Part shown: positions 1-7,535 of the stretch, piece after piece
Layout of the letters: each line of letters starts with the position of its first letter
How positions within the stretch are numbered: position 1 is the first letter of the stretch
Assembly (NCBI GenBank): GCA_900317625.1
Contig: ONHK01000005.1
Span: 1 to 64,000, forward strand
Reading direction: 5' to 3'
Source: an uncultured Treponema sp.
GTDB lineage: Bacteria > Spirochaetota > Spirochaetia > Treponematales > Treponemataceae
DNA length: 64,000 nucleotides
Program-made: the position numbers and the translations under genes
The notes under the pieces: model-generated
What the model was told of the DNA's origin: nothing
Databases searched by the model: none
Seen by the model: the letters and a program-made list of their open reading frames with translations, nothing else

Positions 1-8
1 GAATCAGA

Positions 9-935
9 TTAAAAATGATATAAGGTTCTATCAAATTTTAAAAAAAAGTCCAAGAAATCGTACGCACTCTCGTGTGGCTGAAATCGGCGAGCTCTAACAT
101 CGGAATAATAATCAATCAAAACAATACCCATATAAGTCTTATTTGGATAATAATTATATTCCTTAATCTCTGTTAAACTCGCAATTTTTTTTGGTAAATA
201 TGTTGTATAGTATGAAAGAAGTGAAAACAAACTTGGCTCTTTATTCAATTTTTCAGATAAAAAATAATCTACTGCTCCTTCTGCTCCTTTTATCCCAACT
301 ACTTTTTCAGAAGCAAGGGCAACGCCATCAACTAAATACTGTCCATCGTATTTTTTATCACTATAAACTGAAACTTCCGGCCAATCTTTTAAGTAATCAA
401 GATTCCATTCATTTTTATAGGCTTTTTTAAATCCAGTTTGAATAATTTTATCAATATTGTTAAATTTTTTGCATTTTTCCAAATAGATTCCAACCGTATA
501 ATTTGCAGTTTTTGTTTCAAGATTCAATTTTTGCCTAACAGGTTTTGCAACATGAAATATATATGGGCAATTTTCTGTCCAATATTTTTCATAATCTTTC
601 AGCAATGAAATCCAATTATCTGCAAATTCAAACTCATCAAATTCGCCTAGTCCGGGATTTCCGTTATTTATTGAATCTGAAATAGCCGTCCATCTATTAT
701 AAGCACTAGTATAAGTATCAAAATTGGTATTGTCCAAACCTAAAAGTGCAAGATTTTCAGCCATAGCATCATAATATTCACCCAACGCATAAATCCACTT
801 TTTTTGAGCCTCATAATCTTGCGCCCTTGAAAAATGAATATTAAGTTCTTCATTTTGAGCAAAGACATTAACGACTAAAAACAATGTTACAGTTAAAGTA
901 GCAATTTTTTTCAAAAATCTATTAATACATATCAT
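9..935 (-). CDS. Secreted hypothetical protein
   Basis: The 308-residue product opens with a Sec signal peptide: basic start (NRFLKK), a hydrophobic run and a likely cleavage after VFAQ, so it should be exported. The mature part is soluble-looking and rich in aromatic and charged residues. The first ~60 mature residues (FSRAQDYEAQKKWIYALGEY) resemble a single TPR-like helical hairpin. I do not recognise a family. I chose the ATG at 935 because GGAGG lies five bases upstream; a start nine codons further up has no such site. The gene is divergent from an XRE regulator, and the intergenic space carries two inverted repeats, so the regulator may control it. Function unknown. Confidence 0.7.
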   Translation of the reverse strand: MICINRFLKKIATLTVTLFLVVNVFAQNEELNIHFSRAQDYEAQKKWIYALGEYYDAMAENLALLGLDNTNFDTYTSAYNRWTAISDSINNGNPGLGEFDEFEFADNWISLLKDYEKYWTENCPYIFHVAKPVRQKLNLETKTANYTVGIYLEKCKKFNNIDKIIQTGFKKAYKNEWNLDYLKDWPEVSVYSDKKYDGQYLVDGVALASEKVVGIKGAEGAVDYFLSEKLNKEPSLFSLLSYYTTYLPKKIASLTEIKEYNYYPNKTYMGIVLIDYYSDVRARRFQPHESAYDFLDFFLKFDRTLYHF

Positions 936-965
936 AAACACCTCCACATATAAAAAAAACAAGCT

Positions 966-1012
966 TTTTCCATTATCTTTTTCAATGGAAAACCATTATT
1001 TATATTAATGGT
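966..1012. promoter_or_regulatory. Two adjacent inverted repeats in a divergent intergenic region
   Basis: TTTTCCATT (966-974) pairs with AATGGAAAA (984-992) around a 9-base spacer. ACCATTA (992-998) pairs with TAATGGT (1006-1012) around a 7-base spacer. Both share a CCATT/AATGG core and touch each other. They lie between the secreted-protein gene and the XRE regulator, where an operator for the regulator would be expected. Nothing T-rich follows on either strand to suggest a terminator. The operator role is inferred. Confidence 0.55.
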
Positions 1013-1056
1013 CTACCGTGTTGTTTGTCAATGAAATTCTGTTTATTTTGGTTACT

Positions 1057-1341
1057 ATGATAGAAGAGGAATTTCAGGAGCAGCTGAATTTTGTGCTGAA
1101 ACGTTTAAAAGAAGAGCGGCAAAAAGCGAATATGTCTCAGATTGAACTTTCTTTTGCGGCTGGTTTGTCTCAAAATCAGGTGAATTGCATTGAATCTGGC
1201 AGGAATATTCCGAATCTATACACAATCATAAAACTTTGCAATGCGCTAAAAATCCGCCCGGAAATTCTATTTTCACCAACAGAGGACGAAAAAGAGGCGG
1301 CAAAAAACGAGATTATCGCATTGATAAAAAAGTATATATGA
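1057..1341 (+). CDS. XRE-family helix-turn-helix transcriptional regulator
   Basis: A 94-residue one-domain protein. After a short charged N-terminus, residues ~15-70 form a typical Cro/CI-type HTH: RLKEERQKANMSQIELS, then AGLSQNQVNCIESGRNIPN as the recognition segment, then a capping helix (TIIKLCNALKI). The C-terminal ~25 residues are charged and may support dimerisation. I start it at the ATG at 1057 because the upstream GTG at 1018 adds a hydrophobic leader (NEILFILV) that does not fit the family; neither start has a good ribosome site. It is divergent from a secreted-protein gene across paired inverted repeats, which suggests local autoregulation. No effector or protease domain is present. 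Confidence 0.85.
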   Translation: MIEEEFQEQLNFVLKRLKEERQKANMSQIELSFAAGLSQNQVNCIESGRNIPNLYTIIKLCNALKIRPEILFSPTEDEKEAAKNEIIALIKKYI

Positions 1342-1470
1342 TAGAAGAATTGTAAAACTTCTGAAACTTTTTTTCACAGTTTGCAAAAAATTCGGCTTTC
1401 AACCATTATAATTGAAAAAAATCAAAATCTCCGTTAGGATTCTTAAAATCATTTTGGAGCACCGGCGGTT

Positions 1471-2166
1471 ATGCTTTCTTTAAAAAATTTTTTTCCAAAA
1501 TTCAATATGTTTGAAAAACTCCTTTGGACGATTTCTGTTGTTGGAGTTACTGTTCTTTTTATGTTTGTGCCACAAAAAAATCCAATTACGCTAGCCGCCA
1601 CAATTACTGGTGTAACTTCTCTGATTTTTGTTGCAAAGGGCAATGTAATCGGCCAATTTCTGATTGTTGTTTTCAGCGTACTTTATTCAATTGTTTCTTT
1701 GGAATTCCACTACTACGGCGAAATGATTACCTATCTTTTTATGAGCACGCCCAGCGCGATTTTCACAGCGTTTTTATGGCTAAAAAATCCTGCCAGCTCA
1801 CAAAAAGTTGAAGTAAAAATGGCTCATCTTACGCCAAAAAAGTCCGCAGTCGCATTGATTTTAACAGTTTTTGCCACATTTATATTTTATTTTGTCTTAA
1901 AAGCGCTGAACACGGCAAATCTTGAAATAAGCACAATTTCAATTGCAACAAGCATGTCTGCCGCAGTCCTTATGATGATGAGAGTTCCATATTACGCAGT
2001 AGCCTACTCCGCAAACGACATCGTTCTGATTCTGATGTGGCTAATGGCCTCCAGCAAAAACCCGGTTTATTTTCCGATGGTATTCAACTTTATGATTTTT
2101 TTGGCAAACGACATTTACGGATTTGTAAGCTGGAAAAAAATCCGGGGAAAACAGGAAAGGTTGTAA
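1471..2166 (+). CDS. pnuC: PnuC-type nicotinamide riboside transporter
   Basis: A 231-residue polytopic inner-membrane protein with about seven hydrophobic segments. The C-terminal part carries the PnuC pattern: NDIVLILMW in one helix, then NFMIFLANDIYGFVSWKK, where N, D and W line the substrate path. PnuC proteins facilitate uptake of nicotinamide riboside (a few members take other vitamins such as thiamine) for NAD salvage, with trapping by a kinase. No kinase gene is adjacent. The length fits the family. A GGAG lies about a dozen bases before the ATG, which is rather far. The leader holds CTCC and GGAG segments that could pair, but I cannot match it to a known riboswitch. Substrate is inferred. 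Confidence 0.82.
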   Translation: MLSLKNFFPKFNMFEKLLWTISVVGVTVLFMFVPQKNPITLAATITGVTSLIFVAKGNVIGQFLIVVFSVLYSIVSLEFHYYGEMITYLFMSTPSAIFTAFLWLKNPASSQKVEVKMAHLTPKKSAVALILTVFATFIFYFVLKALNTANLEISTISIATSMSAAVLMMMRVPYYAVAYSANDIVLILMWLMASSKNPVYFPMVFNFMIFLANDIYGFVSWKKIRGKQERL

Positions 2167-2199
2167 AAATAAAATCTCCTGCAAAACATTTTTGAATCC

Positions 2200-2228
2200 T
2201 ACACATCACTCAAATTTTCTGATACAAT
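2200..2228 (+). promoter_or_regulatory. Probable promoter of the symporter gene, leaderless arrangement
   Basis: TACACA (2200-2205), a 17-base spacer and TACAAT (2223-2228) form a plausible sigma-70 promoter. The -10 box ends six bases before the ATG at 2235, so transcription should begin at or next to the start codon. No Shine-Dalgarno sequence is present. The -35 box is weak. Confidence 0.5.
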
Positions 2229-2234
2229 GTAGAA

Positions 2235-3569
2235 ATGGCTAGAGAAAGATTAAGCAGCAGACTCGGATTTATTCTGCTGAGCGCAGGTTGTGCAATTGGT
2301 TGCGGAAATGTGTGGAAATTTCCGTGGATGGTCGGTCAGAACGGCGGTGGTGCGTTTGTTTTGGTTTATCTTGTTTTTCTTGTTTTGCTGGGACTTCCGG
2401 CACTGACAATGGAATTCGCGCTGGGAAGAGCATCTCAGGCCAGCCCGGTCCGAATGTATCAAAAGCTTGAAAAACCTGGCTCAAAGTGGCATATCCACGG
2501 GTACGTTTGCCTTTTGGGAAACATTTTTTTGATGGCATTTTACACTGTTGTTACCGGCTGGCTGATTTATTATTTTGTCTCGTTTATCGCAGGAAAAGCT
2601 GGAGAACTCAGTTTTGGCAAAATGATTTCAAATCCGCGAATAAATGTAATGTATCTTTTTATTGCGGTTGCCATATGTTTTACTATTCTAACAAGAAACC
2701 TTCAAAGCGGACTTGAACGAATCACAAAATATATGATGGTCATGCTTCTTGTGCTGATGACAATTCTTGCTGTACGAAGCATTACATTAAAAGGAGGAAC
2801 AAAAGGCCTTGCTTTTTATCTTGTTCCAGACTTTAAAAAACTGACAGTTCCTGTAATCGTTGCCGCAATGAACCAGGCATTTTTTACGCTTTCAATAGGA
2901 ATCGGTGCAATGGCGATTTTCGGTAGCTACATCGGAAAAGACCGAAGCCTTATGGGCGAAACCGTAAAAGTCATCGTGCTAGACACATTTGTTGCAATTG
3001 TTGCCGGGCTCATAATTTTTCCGGCGTGCGCATCGTTCAACATCGCGGTAGACGCAGGTCCTTCACTGCTTTTTAATACAATGACAACCGTTTTCAACAA
3101 CATGGGCGGCGGTCGCATCTGGGGAAGCCTTTTCTTCCTATTTATGGTTTTTGCCGCATTCTCAACAGAACTTGCCGTTTGCGAAAACATACTTGCCTGC
3201 GTCCGCGAACTAACAGGCTGGTCGCGCGCAAAAGGAAGCCTTATCTGTGGAATCGGAATCTTTTTAATCGCGCTAACAACCGCCCTTGGCTACAGCATTT
3301 TCAAATTCCATCCGTTTGGCGAAGGCTCATCATGGCTAGACTTCTGGGATTTTCTTGTAAGCAACAACTTGCTTCCACTTGGTGCATTAATATTCTCGCT
3401 CTTCTGTTGCAACAAATTCGGTCTAGGGTGGCAAAACCTTATGACAGAAGCAAACGAAGGCGAAGGCCTAAAAGTCAAAAACTGGATGAAACCGATATTC
3501 GCATACTTCGTTCCTCTGTGCATAATTGCAATCTACATAATCGGACTTGTAACATTCAAGTGGAAATAA
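2235..3569 (+). CDS. Neurotransmitter:sodium symporter (SNF/NSS family) transporter
   Basis: A 444-residue inner-membrane protein with about 11 transmembrane helices. The N-terminus has the diagnostic NSS signature: RLGFILLSAGCAIGCGNVWKFPWMVGQNGGGAFVLVY, split here by family knowledge into the unwound TM1 (GCGNVWKFP) and the start of TM2 (GGGAF). Bacterial members such as LeuT and TnaT co-transport amino acids or tryptophan-like substrates with Na+. Length is that of the shorter 11-helix bacterial branch. The exact substrate cannot be read from sequence. The gene stands alone between pnuC and the toxin-antitoxin pair. The ATG at 2235 has no ribosome site and sits just after a promoter-like -10 box. 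Confidence 0.9.
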   Translation: MARERLSSRLGFILLSAGCAIGCGNVWKFPWMVGQNGGGAFVLVYLVFLVLLGLPALTMEFALGRASQASPVRMYQKLEKPGSKWHIHGYVCLLGNIFLMAFYTVVTGWLIYYFVSFIAGKAGELSFGKMISNPRINVMYLFIAVAICFTILTRNLQSGLERITKYMMVMLLVLMTILAVRSITLKGGTKGLAFYLVPDFKKLTVPVIVAAMNQAFFTLSIGIGAMAIFGSYIGKDRSLMGETVKVIVLDTFVAIVAGLIIFPACASFNIAVDAGPSLLFNTMTTVFNNMGGGRIWGSLFFLFMVFAAFSTELAVCENILACVRELTGWSRAKGSLICGIGIFLIALTTALGYSIFKFHPFGEGSSWLDFWDFLVSNNLLPLGALIFSLFCCNKFGLGWQNLMTEANEGEGLKVKNWMKPIFAYFVPLCIIAIYIIGLVTFKWK

Positions 3570-3579
3570 TTATTTTTGT

Positions 3580-3597
3580 GGGGCGGAACACCGCCCC
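3580..3597. repeat. GC-rich perfect palindrome
   Basis: GGGGCGG (3580-3586), loop AACA, CCGCCCC (3591-3597). It lies between the convergent symporter and YoeB genes. There is no T-run directly after it on either strand, so it may be a weak or Rho-assisted terminator or a remnant of a palindromic repeat. It stands out from the AT-rich surroundings. Confidence 0.5.
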
Positions 3598-3622
3598 TCG
3601 CTCCAACAACGTGCCCCCGTTT

Positions 3623-3898
3623 TTACACATTCTCATAATGCGAGCAACACTGAATTATCTGCAGAATGTCATTTTCTATTCTATAAACAAGCCGATCTTT
3701 TTTATTAATTTCCCTACTAAAAAAATCGTTCAGTTCATGCTTCAAACGTTCAGGCTTTCCCAAACCTTTTAGAGGACCGTTTTTTATAATATCATCTATA
3801 AGAAGATTTATCTTATTAAATGATTTTTTATCTCCCTTTTTTAAATAAGCAAGATAATCATTCCAGGCATTATAATCCCAATTTAATTTTAACTTCAT
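3623..3898 (-). CDS. yoeB: Txe/YoeB-family mRNA interferase toxin
   Basis: The 91-residue product matches YoeB along its whole length: WDYNAWNDYLAYLKKGDK, INLLIDDIIKNGPLKGLGKPERLKHEL, FSREINKKDRLVYRI and the C-terminal CCSHYENV. E48-like glutamate (KPERLK), the arginine of DRLVY and the C-terminal histidine-tyrosine pair correspond to residues that form the ribonuclease site in E. coli YoeB. Family members cut mRNA on the ribosome and block translation. Its ATG overlaps the antitoxin stop in an ATGA, so the two are translationally coupled, antitoxin first. All key residues appear intact, so it is probably active. Confidence 0.93.
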   Translation of the reverse strand: MKLKLNWDYNAWNDYLAYLKKGDKKSFNKINLLIDDIIKNGPLKGLGKPERLKHELNDFFSREINKKDRLVYRIENDILQIIQCCSHYENV

Positions 3899-4200
3899 TT
3901 TCCAAACTTAGGCTTTGAATCCGCAACTTCAAGTGTATCTACCATTTTTTTAAATTCCTCATAAGTTTGAGAAAAGCATTTCCCTTCATCTATTCTTTTT
4001 TTTGCGGCAAGCAAAGCGTTTATATTCTCTTCGCTATAAAAAGGGTCAGAAAGTTCAAAAGGAATCTTATGTTCGCTCACAACTTTTTTTACAAAAACAT
4101 TTATTGCCGCAGAAACGGAAAGTCCTATTTTCTCACAAATCTCGGAAAACTTATTTTTATCATTTTCGTCAAGCCGAACAGTTAAATTACTTAGTGCCAT
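3895..4200 (-). CDS. relB: RelB/DinJ-family antitoxin
   Basis: A 101-residue antitoxin. Residues 1-50 form a ribbon-helix-helix DNA-binding domain (SNLTVRLDENDKNKFSEICEKIGLSVSAAINVFVKKV), typical of RelB/DinJ. The charged C-terminal half (ALLAAKKRIDEGKCFSQTYEEFKKM) should wrap the toxin. I use the ATG at 4200 because AGAGGTG lies just upstream and MALSNLTVRL is the family start; an earlier start adds 12 unlikely residues. The usual partner of YoeB is a Phd/YefM protein, so a RelB/DinJ partner is a mixed but known combination. The complex probably represses its own promoter through the repeats at 4214-4249. Confidence 0.92.
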   Translation of the reverse strand: MALSNLTVRLDENDKNKFSEICEKIGLSVSAAINVFVKKVVSEHKIPFELSDPFYSEENINALLAAKKRIDEGKCFSQTYEEFKKMVDTLEVADSKPKFGK

Positions 4201-4213
4201 GCAATCACCTCTA

Positions 4214-4249
4214 ATTGCAATGTACCACATTTGCACATAAAATGCAAAT
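4214..4249. promoter_or_regulatory. Probable autoregulatory operator of the toxin-antitoxin operon
   Basis: ATTGCAAT (4214-4221) is a perfect 8-base palindrome. ATTTGCA (4229-4235) and TGCAAAT (4243-4249) form a second inverted repeat with a 7-base spacer. Both share a TTGCA core and lie directly upstream of the antitoxin start. Ribbon-helix-helix antitoxins bind such short repeats cooperatively. Operator function is inferred. Confidence 0.55.
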
Positions 4250-4285
4250 TTATTTTAAGTATTTTTCAAAAATATTCTTTAAAAC

Positions 4286-4313
4286 AAAAAAGCCATCATC
4301 CTAAAATGACGGC
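4286..4313 (-). terminator. Rho-independent terminator after rpmE
   Basis: On the minus strand GCCGTCAT, a six-base loop and ATGATGGC form an 8-bp stem (one G-U pair), followed by TTTTTT (complement of 4286-4291). It lies 40 bases after the L31 stop. Confidence 0.8.
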
Positions 4314-4353
4314 CTTCCAAAGAAAATCAATCTGATTTATATAAAAATTAAAT

Positions 4354-4563
4354 CTATTTTGATTCTTTAATTCCATAACGCTTGTTAAAGCGGTCAATAC
4401 GACCTGCTGTGTCAACAAGTTTCTGTTTTCCTGTATAGAATGGGTGGCAAGCTGAACAAATTTCAACGTTGATGTTTTCAACTGTTGAACGAGTTTCAAT
4501 TACATTGCCACAAACACAAGTGATTTTTGTAAGTTTGTATTCCGGGTGGATTCCCTTTTTCAT
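4354..4563 (-). CDS. rpmE: 50S ribosomal protein L31 (zinc-binding type)
   Basis: The 69-residue protein begins [11 protein letters not shown], as bacterial L31 does, and keeps the zinc ligands of the C+ type: CVC near residues 16-18 and CSAC near 36-39. It binds the 50S subunit at the bridge to the 30S head. The rest ([25 protein letters not shown]) is canonical. The start has GGGAG eight bases upstream. It follows rho in the same direction but has its own strong promoter and its own terminator. A rho-rpmE pairing is common in bacteria. Confidence 0.97.
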   Translation of the reverse strand: MKKGIHPEYKLTKITCVCGNVIETRSTVENINVEICSACHPFYTGKQKLVDTAGRIDRFNKRYGIKESK

Positions 4564-4653
4564 CTTTTACTCCCACTGTAGTTGCCCGATAATGCAGAGC
4601 CTTACCTCATTCCATTACCACAATCCACAATATTTAGATATAAGTATTTTTTA

Positions 4654-4682
4654 ATTATAATAATTTTAAGAAAACTAATCAA
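4654..4682 (-). promoter_or_regulatory. Strong sigma-70-type promoter of rpmE
   Basis: On the minus strand TTGATT (4677-4682), a 17-base spacer and a perfect TATAAT (4654-4659). The transcript would carry a leader of about 85 bases before L31, long enough for autogenous control, although I see no named leader motif. Confidence 0.75.
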
Positions 4683-4715
4683 TATAGAATTCCATTAATT
4701 ATCAAAAATTCCGCA

Positions 4716-6506
4716 TTAATCAGAAGCGGCAGTTCCAACATTCATACTTGCAAGGAATGCGTCGTTTGTCTTGCTTTTCTTCATTCTATCAAGAATAAGC
4801 TCAAGAATCTCCGCATCTTCCATTGGAGCAAAGACTTTTCGCAAGATCCAAAGTTTCTGAAGCTCATTTTCAGAAAGCAAAAGTTCCTCGCGTCTTGTTC
4901 CAGATTTTTTAATGTTGATTGCAGGGAACAATCTGCGTTCTGCAAGTTTTCTGTCAAGATCAATTTCGCTGTTTCCAGTTCCCTTGAACTCTTCAAAAAT
5001 AACTTCATCCATTCGGCTTCCTGTTTCAACAAGCGCTGTTGAAATAATTGTCAACGAACCGCCTTCCTCAATGTTTCTTGCCGCACCAAAAAATCTTTTC
5101 GGTCTATGCAATGCGTTTGAATCAACACCACCAGAGAGAACTTTTCCAGAAGTAGGAACTGTAATATTGTATGCGCGAGCAAGGCGTGTGATTGAATCAA
5201 GAAGAATAACAACATCGCGTTTATGCTCAACAAGGCGCTTTGCCTTTTCAAGAACCATCTCCGCAACCTGAACATGGCGTGTCGCCTGCTCATCAAATGT
5301 AGAAGAAATAACTTCGCCCTTGATGGCGCGTTCCATTTCTGTAACTTCTTCAGGTCGTTCATCAATAAGAAGAACAATAAGATAAACTTCAGGATGATTT
5401 GTTGTGATTGAATTCGCAATTTTCTGCATCAATGTAGTTTTTCCGGCTTTTGGTGGAGCTACAATCAAAAGACGCTGACCTTTTCCGATCGGTGCGAACA
5501 AATCAACAATTCGGCTTGAAACTTCTGTGGAAATTGTCTCAAGACGCAATTTTTCCTTTGGATAAAGCGCTGTAAGATTCTCAAAAGGAATTCTTGTCTG
5601 TGCAACGCGCGGCTCATCAAAGTTTACAGTTTCAATTCTTAAAAGAGCAAAAAAACGTTCTCCTTCTTTTGGGGAACGAGTCTGTCCGTAAACTGTATCG
5701 CCAGTCTTAAGGTTAAAAAGACGAATCTGGCTTGGAGAAATATAAATATCATCCGGACCTGGAAGATAACTGTTCTGTGGTGAACGCAAAAATCCGTAAC
5801 CGTCTGGAAGAATTTCCAATGCACCAGAAGCAAAAATAATTCCACCATGTTCTGTGTGAGCTTTTAGGATAACAAAGATAAGCTCCTGCTTTTTCATAGG
5901 AGCAAGATCATCAGGATTAAAACCATATTTTGTAGCCAAATCACGGAGTTCGTGCATTCCCATTGCAGTCAAATCATTGATAAGAAGACGCGGTTTAGAA
6001 GAATTTTCGTCTGTTCCATCTCCGCAAGGCTGCATTACAGAAGGATCAATCGCATTTGTAGGAACCGGCATTTCGCTGTGCATTGAGCCAAATCCGCCTC
6101 TTCTGTTGTTCTGCATTCTGTGTCCGTTATTGTTACGGCTATTATATCTTGTGTTCTGGTGAGTATAATTTTCAGATTCTGAATTAGAATTTGTTTCCTG
6201 GTTATCTTCCTGAGATTGAGAACGTTCAACTCTTACTGGAACTTTTCTTCTTGTTCTTACAACTTTTACAGTTCTTTTACGAACTTCTGTCTGCTCAGGA
6301 TTTTCTTCTGTTTCCTGTTCTGATTCCGTTTCGGCCGGTTCATAAGATTGTTCTTCAGATGAATAGTCATCGCCTTCCGATGAAATTGATTCAGAAGCTT
6401 CATACGATTCTGGCTGAGCTTCAAATTCCAACTGATTCTGAACATTTTCCTCTTTCTGTTCAGTTTCTTTTTCTTCGTTGTTTTTTCGCCGTCTGATAAG
6501 GGCCAT
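4716..6506 (-). CDS. rho: Transcription termination factor Rho with a long low-complexity N-terminal extension
   Basis: Rho is the hexameric RNA helicase that ends transcription at unstructured C-rich sites. The 596-residue protein is ~175 longer than E. coli Rho. Residues 1-~75 are very acidic, ~76-95 are Arg/Lys-rich ([20 protein letters not shown]) and ~96-150 are Asn/Gln/Ser/Gly-rich with RGG-like NNRRGGFG. The canonical core follows: Rho N domain ([13 protein letters not shown]), the cold-shock RNA-binding fold ([18 protein letters not shown]), Walker A ([10 protein letters not shown]) and Walker B ([16 protein letters not shown]), then Q- and R-loops. I chose the ATG at 6506 (GGAG upstream) over one four codons earlier. 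It has a consensus promoter. Confidence 0.97.
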   Translation of the reverse strand: MALIRRRKNNEEKETEQKEENVQNQLEFEAQPESYEASESISSEGDDYSSEEQSYEPAETESEQETEENPEQTEVRKRTVKVVRTRRKVPVRVERSQSQEDNQETNSNSESENYTHQNTRYNSRNNNGHRMQNNRRGGFGSMHSEMPVPTNAIDPSVMQPCGDGTDENSSKPRLLINDLTAMGMHELRDLATKYGFNPDDLAPMKKQELIFVILKAHTEHGGIIFASGALEILPDGYGFLRSPQNSYLPGPDDIYISPSQIRLFNLKTGDTVYGQTRSPKEGERFFALLRIETVNFDEPRVAQTRIPFENLTALYPKEKLRLETISTEVSSRIVDLFAPIGKGQRLLIVAPPKAGKTTLMQKIANSITTNHPEVYLIVLLIDERPEEVTEMERAIKGEVISSTFDEQATRHVQVAEMVLEKAKRLVEHKRDVVILLDSITRLARAYNITVPTSGKVLSGGVDSNALHRPKRFFGAARNIEEGGSLTIISTALVETGSRMDEVIFEEFKGTGNSEIDLDRKLAERRLFPAINIKKSGTRREELLLSENELQKLWILRKVFAPMEDAEILELILDRMKKSKTNDAFLASMNVGTAASD

Positions 6507-6593
6507 AAAACACTCCATTTAAAATATTGATCTATATGATTTTTGAAAAAGTCTTGTGATTGATTTACCTAAAAAAGAAAGGATGTATATTTA

Positions 6594-6622
6594 TTATTAC
6601 CAAAAAAAAGAATCATTGTCAA
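6594..6622 (-). promoter_or_regulatory. Promoter of rho
   Basis: On the minus strand TTGACA (6617-6622), a 17-base spacer and TAATAA (6594-6599). It leaves an untranslated leader of roughly 80 bases. rho is often autogenously attenuated in other bacteria, but I cannot demonstrate that here. Confidence 0.65.
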
Positions 6623-6653
6623 TAAGAACTATTTTGTAAAAAAGAACAAACTT

Positions 6654-7085
6654 TTATTCAATAATATCAGTTCTAAGAACCATTGCCTGTTTATATTCAT
6701 TAGAAGCCGAGGCAAAAAGATTTTCCTCTGGAATTGAATCCAACATAGTTATTTCACCTTCAAATTCCACATTGTTTTCAATTCTTATGCGAGATGTAAC
6801 AATATCCCCTTTCACAACTCCACCATTACAAATTTCAACCCTTTCCAAAGCCTCTATATCGCCTGTTACAGTTCCAGAAATAACAACTGATTTTGCAGAT
6901 ATTTTTTCAACAGTACAAATGGCATCGCGGGCAATCTCAAGATTTCCTGTAGCTTTTATGCGTCCATTGAATTTACCTGTGATAATAAGGTCATCACTAA
7001 ATTCAAGCACGCCATCAAATTCTGTTTCCGGTCCAAATACAGTAAGAGTTCTTTTTTCGTCTAGTTTTTCTGTTGATTCTGCCAT
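6654..7085 (-). CDS. Bactofilin (polymer-forming cytoskeletal protein)
   Basis: A 143-residue protein. Residues ~15-120 are the bactofilin beta-helix, seen as repeating short strands with glycines: TVFGPETEFDGVLEFSDDLIITGKF, GRIKATGNLEIARD, AKSVVISGTVTGDIEALERVEI, GVVKGDIVTSRIRIENNVEFEGEI. Bactofilins polymerise without nucleotide into filaments that position wall enzymes or shape the cell; in spirochaetes they help keep helical form. N- and C-terminal tails are short and charged. It lies 36 bases after the HU gene and is probably co-transcribed with it. A second, shorter bactofilin is encoded at 38963-39322. Confidence 0.93.
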   Translation of the reverse strand: MAESTEKLDEKRTLTVFGPETEFDGVLEFSDDLIITGKFNGRIKATGNLEIARDAICTVEKISAKSVVISGTVTGDIEALERVEICNGGVVKGDIVTSRIRIENNVEFEGEITMLDSIPEENLFASASNEYKQAMVLRTDIIE

Positions 7086-7121
7086 AACTTTCTTTATTTT
7101 ATAACATTATAAGAATGATTG

Positions 7122-7445
7122 TCAAATCTGCTTATCTTTGTCTTTTATTTCAAGATTCCACAAAGCCTTCTTTAAATCCTGCCCAGAACGGAATGCTGCA
7201 ACATAATGCGGTGCCACCGAAAGTTTTTCACCTGTTTTTGGATTTCTGGCAGCAGAACGACCTTTTCTTAGTCTTGGCTCAAAAGTTCCAAAACCGCGCA
7301 ATTCGATTGTACAACCGTTTTCAAGTGATTTTTTTACTTCATCAAGAAATTTTTCCACAACATCCTGAACCACATATTTCTCACAGTTTGTTTTTTGATA
7401 AATTGCCTCAACAAGATTATATTTTGTAACTTTGTCAGCAGACAT
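7122..7445 (-). CDS. hup: HU/IHF-family nucleoid DNA-binding protein
   Basis: A 107-residue histone-like protein. The core follows HU: KYNLVEAIYQKTNCEKYVVQDVVEKFLDEVKKSLENGCTIELRGFGTF, then the DNA-bending beta-arm region EPRLRKGRSAARNPKTGEKLSVAPHYVAAFRSGQDLKKAL. GFGTF and RNPKTGE are the diagnostic elements. It works as a dimer and shapes the nucleoid. Short N- and C-terminal extensions are present. The ATG at 7445 is preceded by AGGGGA; the longer frame adds ten unsupported residues. It lies 30 bases after a strong hairpin terminator that follows rpsT, so its transcription must depend on readthrough or on a promoter I cannot see. Confidence 0.95.
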   Translation of the reverse strand: MSADKVTKYNLVEAIYQKTNCEKYVVQDVVEKFLDEVKKSLENGCTIELRGFGTFEPRLRKGRSAARNPKTGEKLSVAPHYVAAFRSGQDLKKALWNLEIKDKDKQI

Positions 7446-7476
7446 TGAAAATTCCCCTGAAATAAAATTTAACAAT

Positions 7477-7513
7477 AAAAAAATCCAGTTGGAATTTTTC
7501 CAACTGGATTTTT
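7477..7513 (-). terminator. Strong terminator between rpsT and the HU gene
   Basis: AAATCCAGTTGGAA (7481-7494) pairs perfectly with TTCCAACTGGATTT (7498-7511) around a TTT loop. On the minus strand a run of seven T follows (complement of 7477-7483). The HU start codon is only about 30 bases beyond it. Confidence 0.85.
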
Positions 7514-7535
7514 TGACAAAAACAGCCTTATCCAG

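Noticed and set aside
1344-1375. Possible terminator after the XRE gene (AGAAG ... CTTCT, then T-run)
   Set aside because: The stem is only five A/T-rich pairs and the T-run starts several bases later; too weak to call.
1342-1470. Possible riboswitch upstream of pnuC
   Set aside because: CTCC and GGAG could pair, but the leader matches none of the TPP or NAD-type consensus features I know.
3179-3772. 197-residue plus-strand reading frame overlapping the symporter and YoeB
   Set aside because: It runs through two better-supported genes on both strands, is basic and has no ribosome site; a chance frame.
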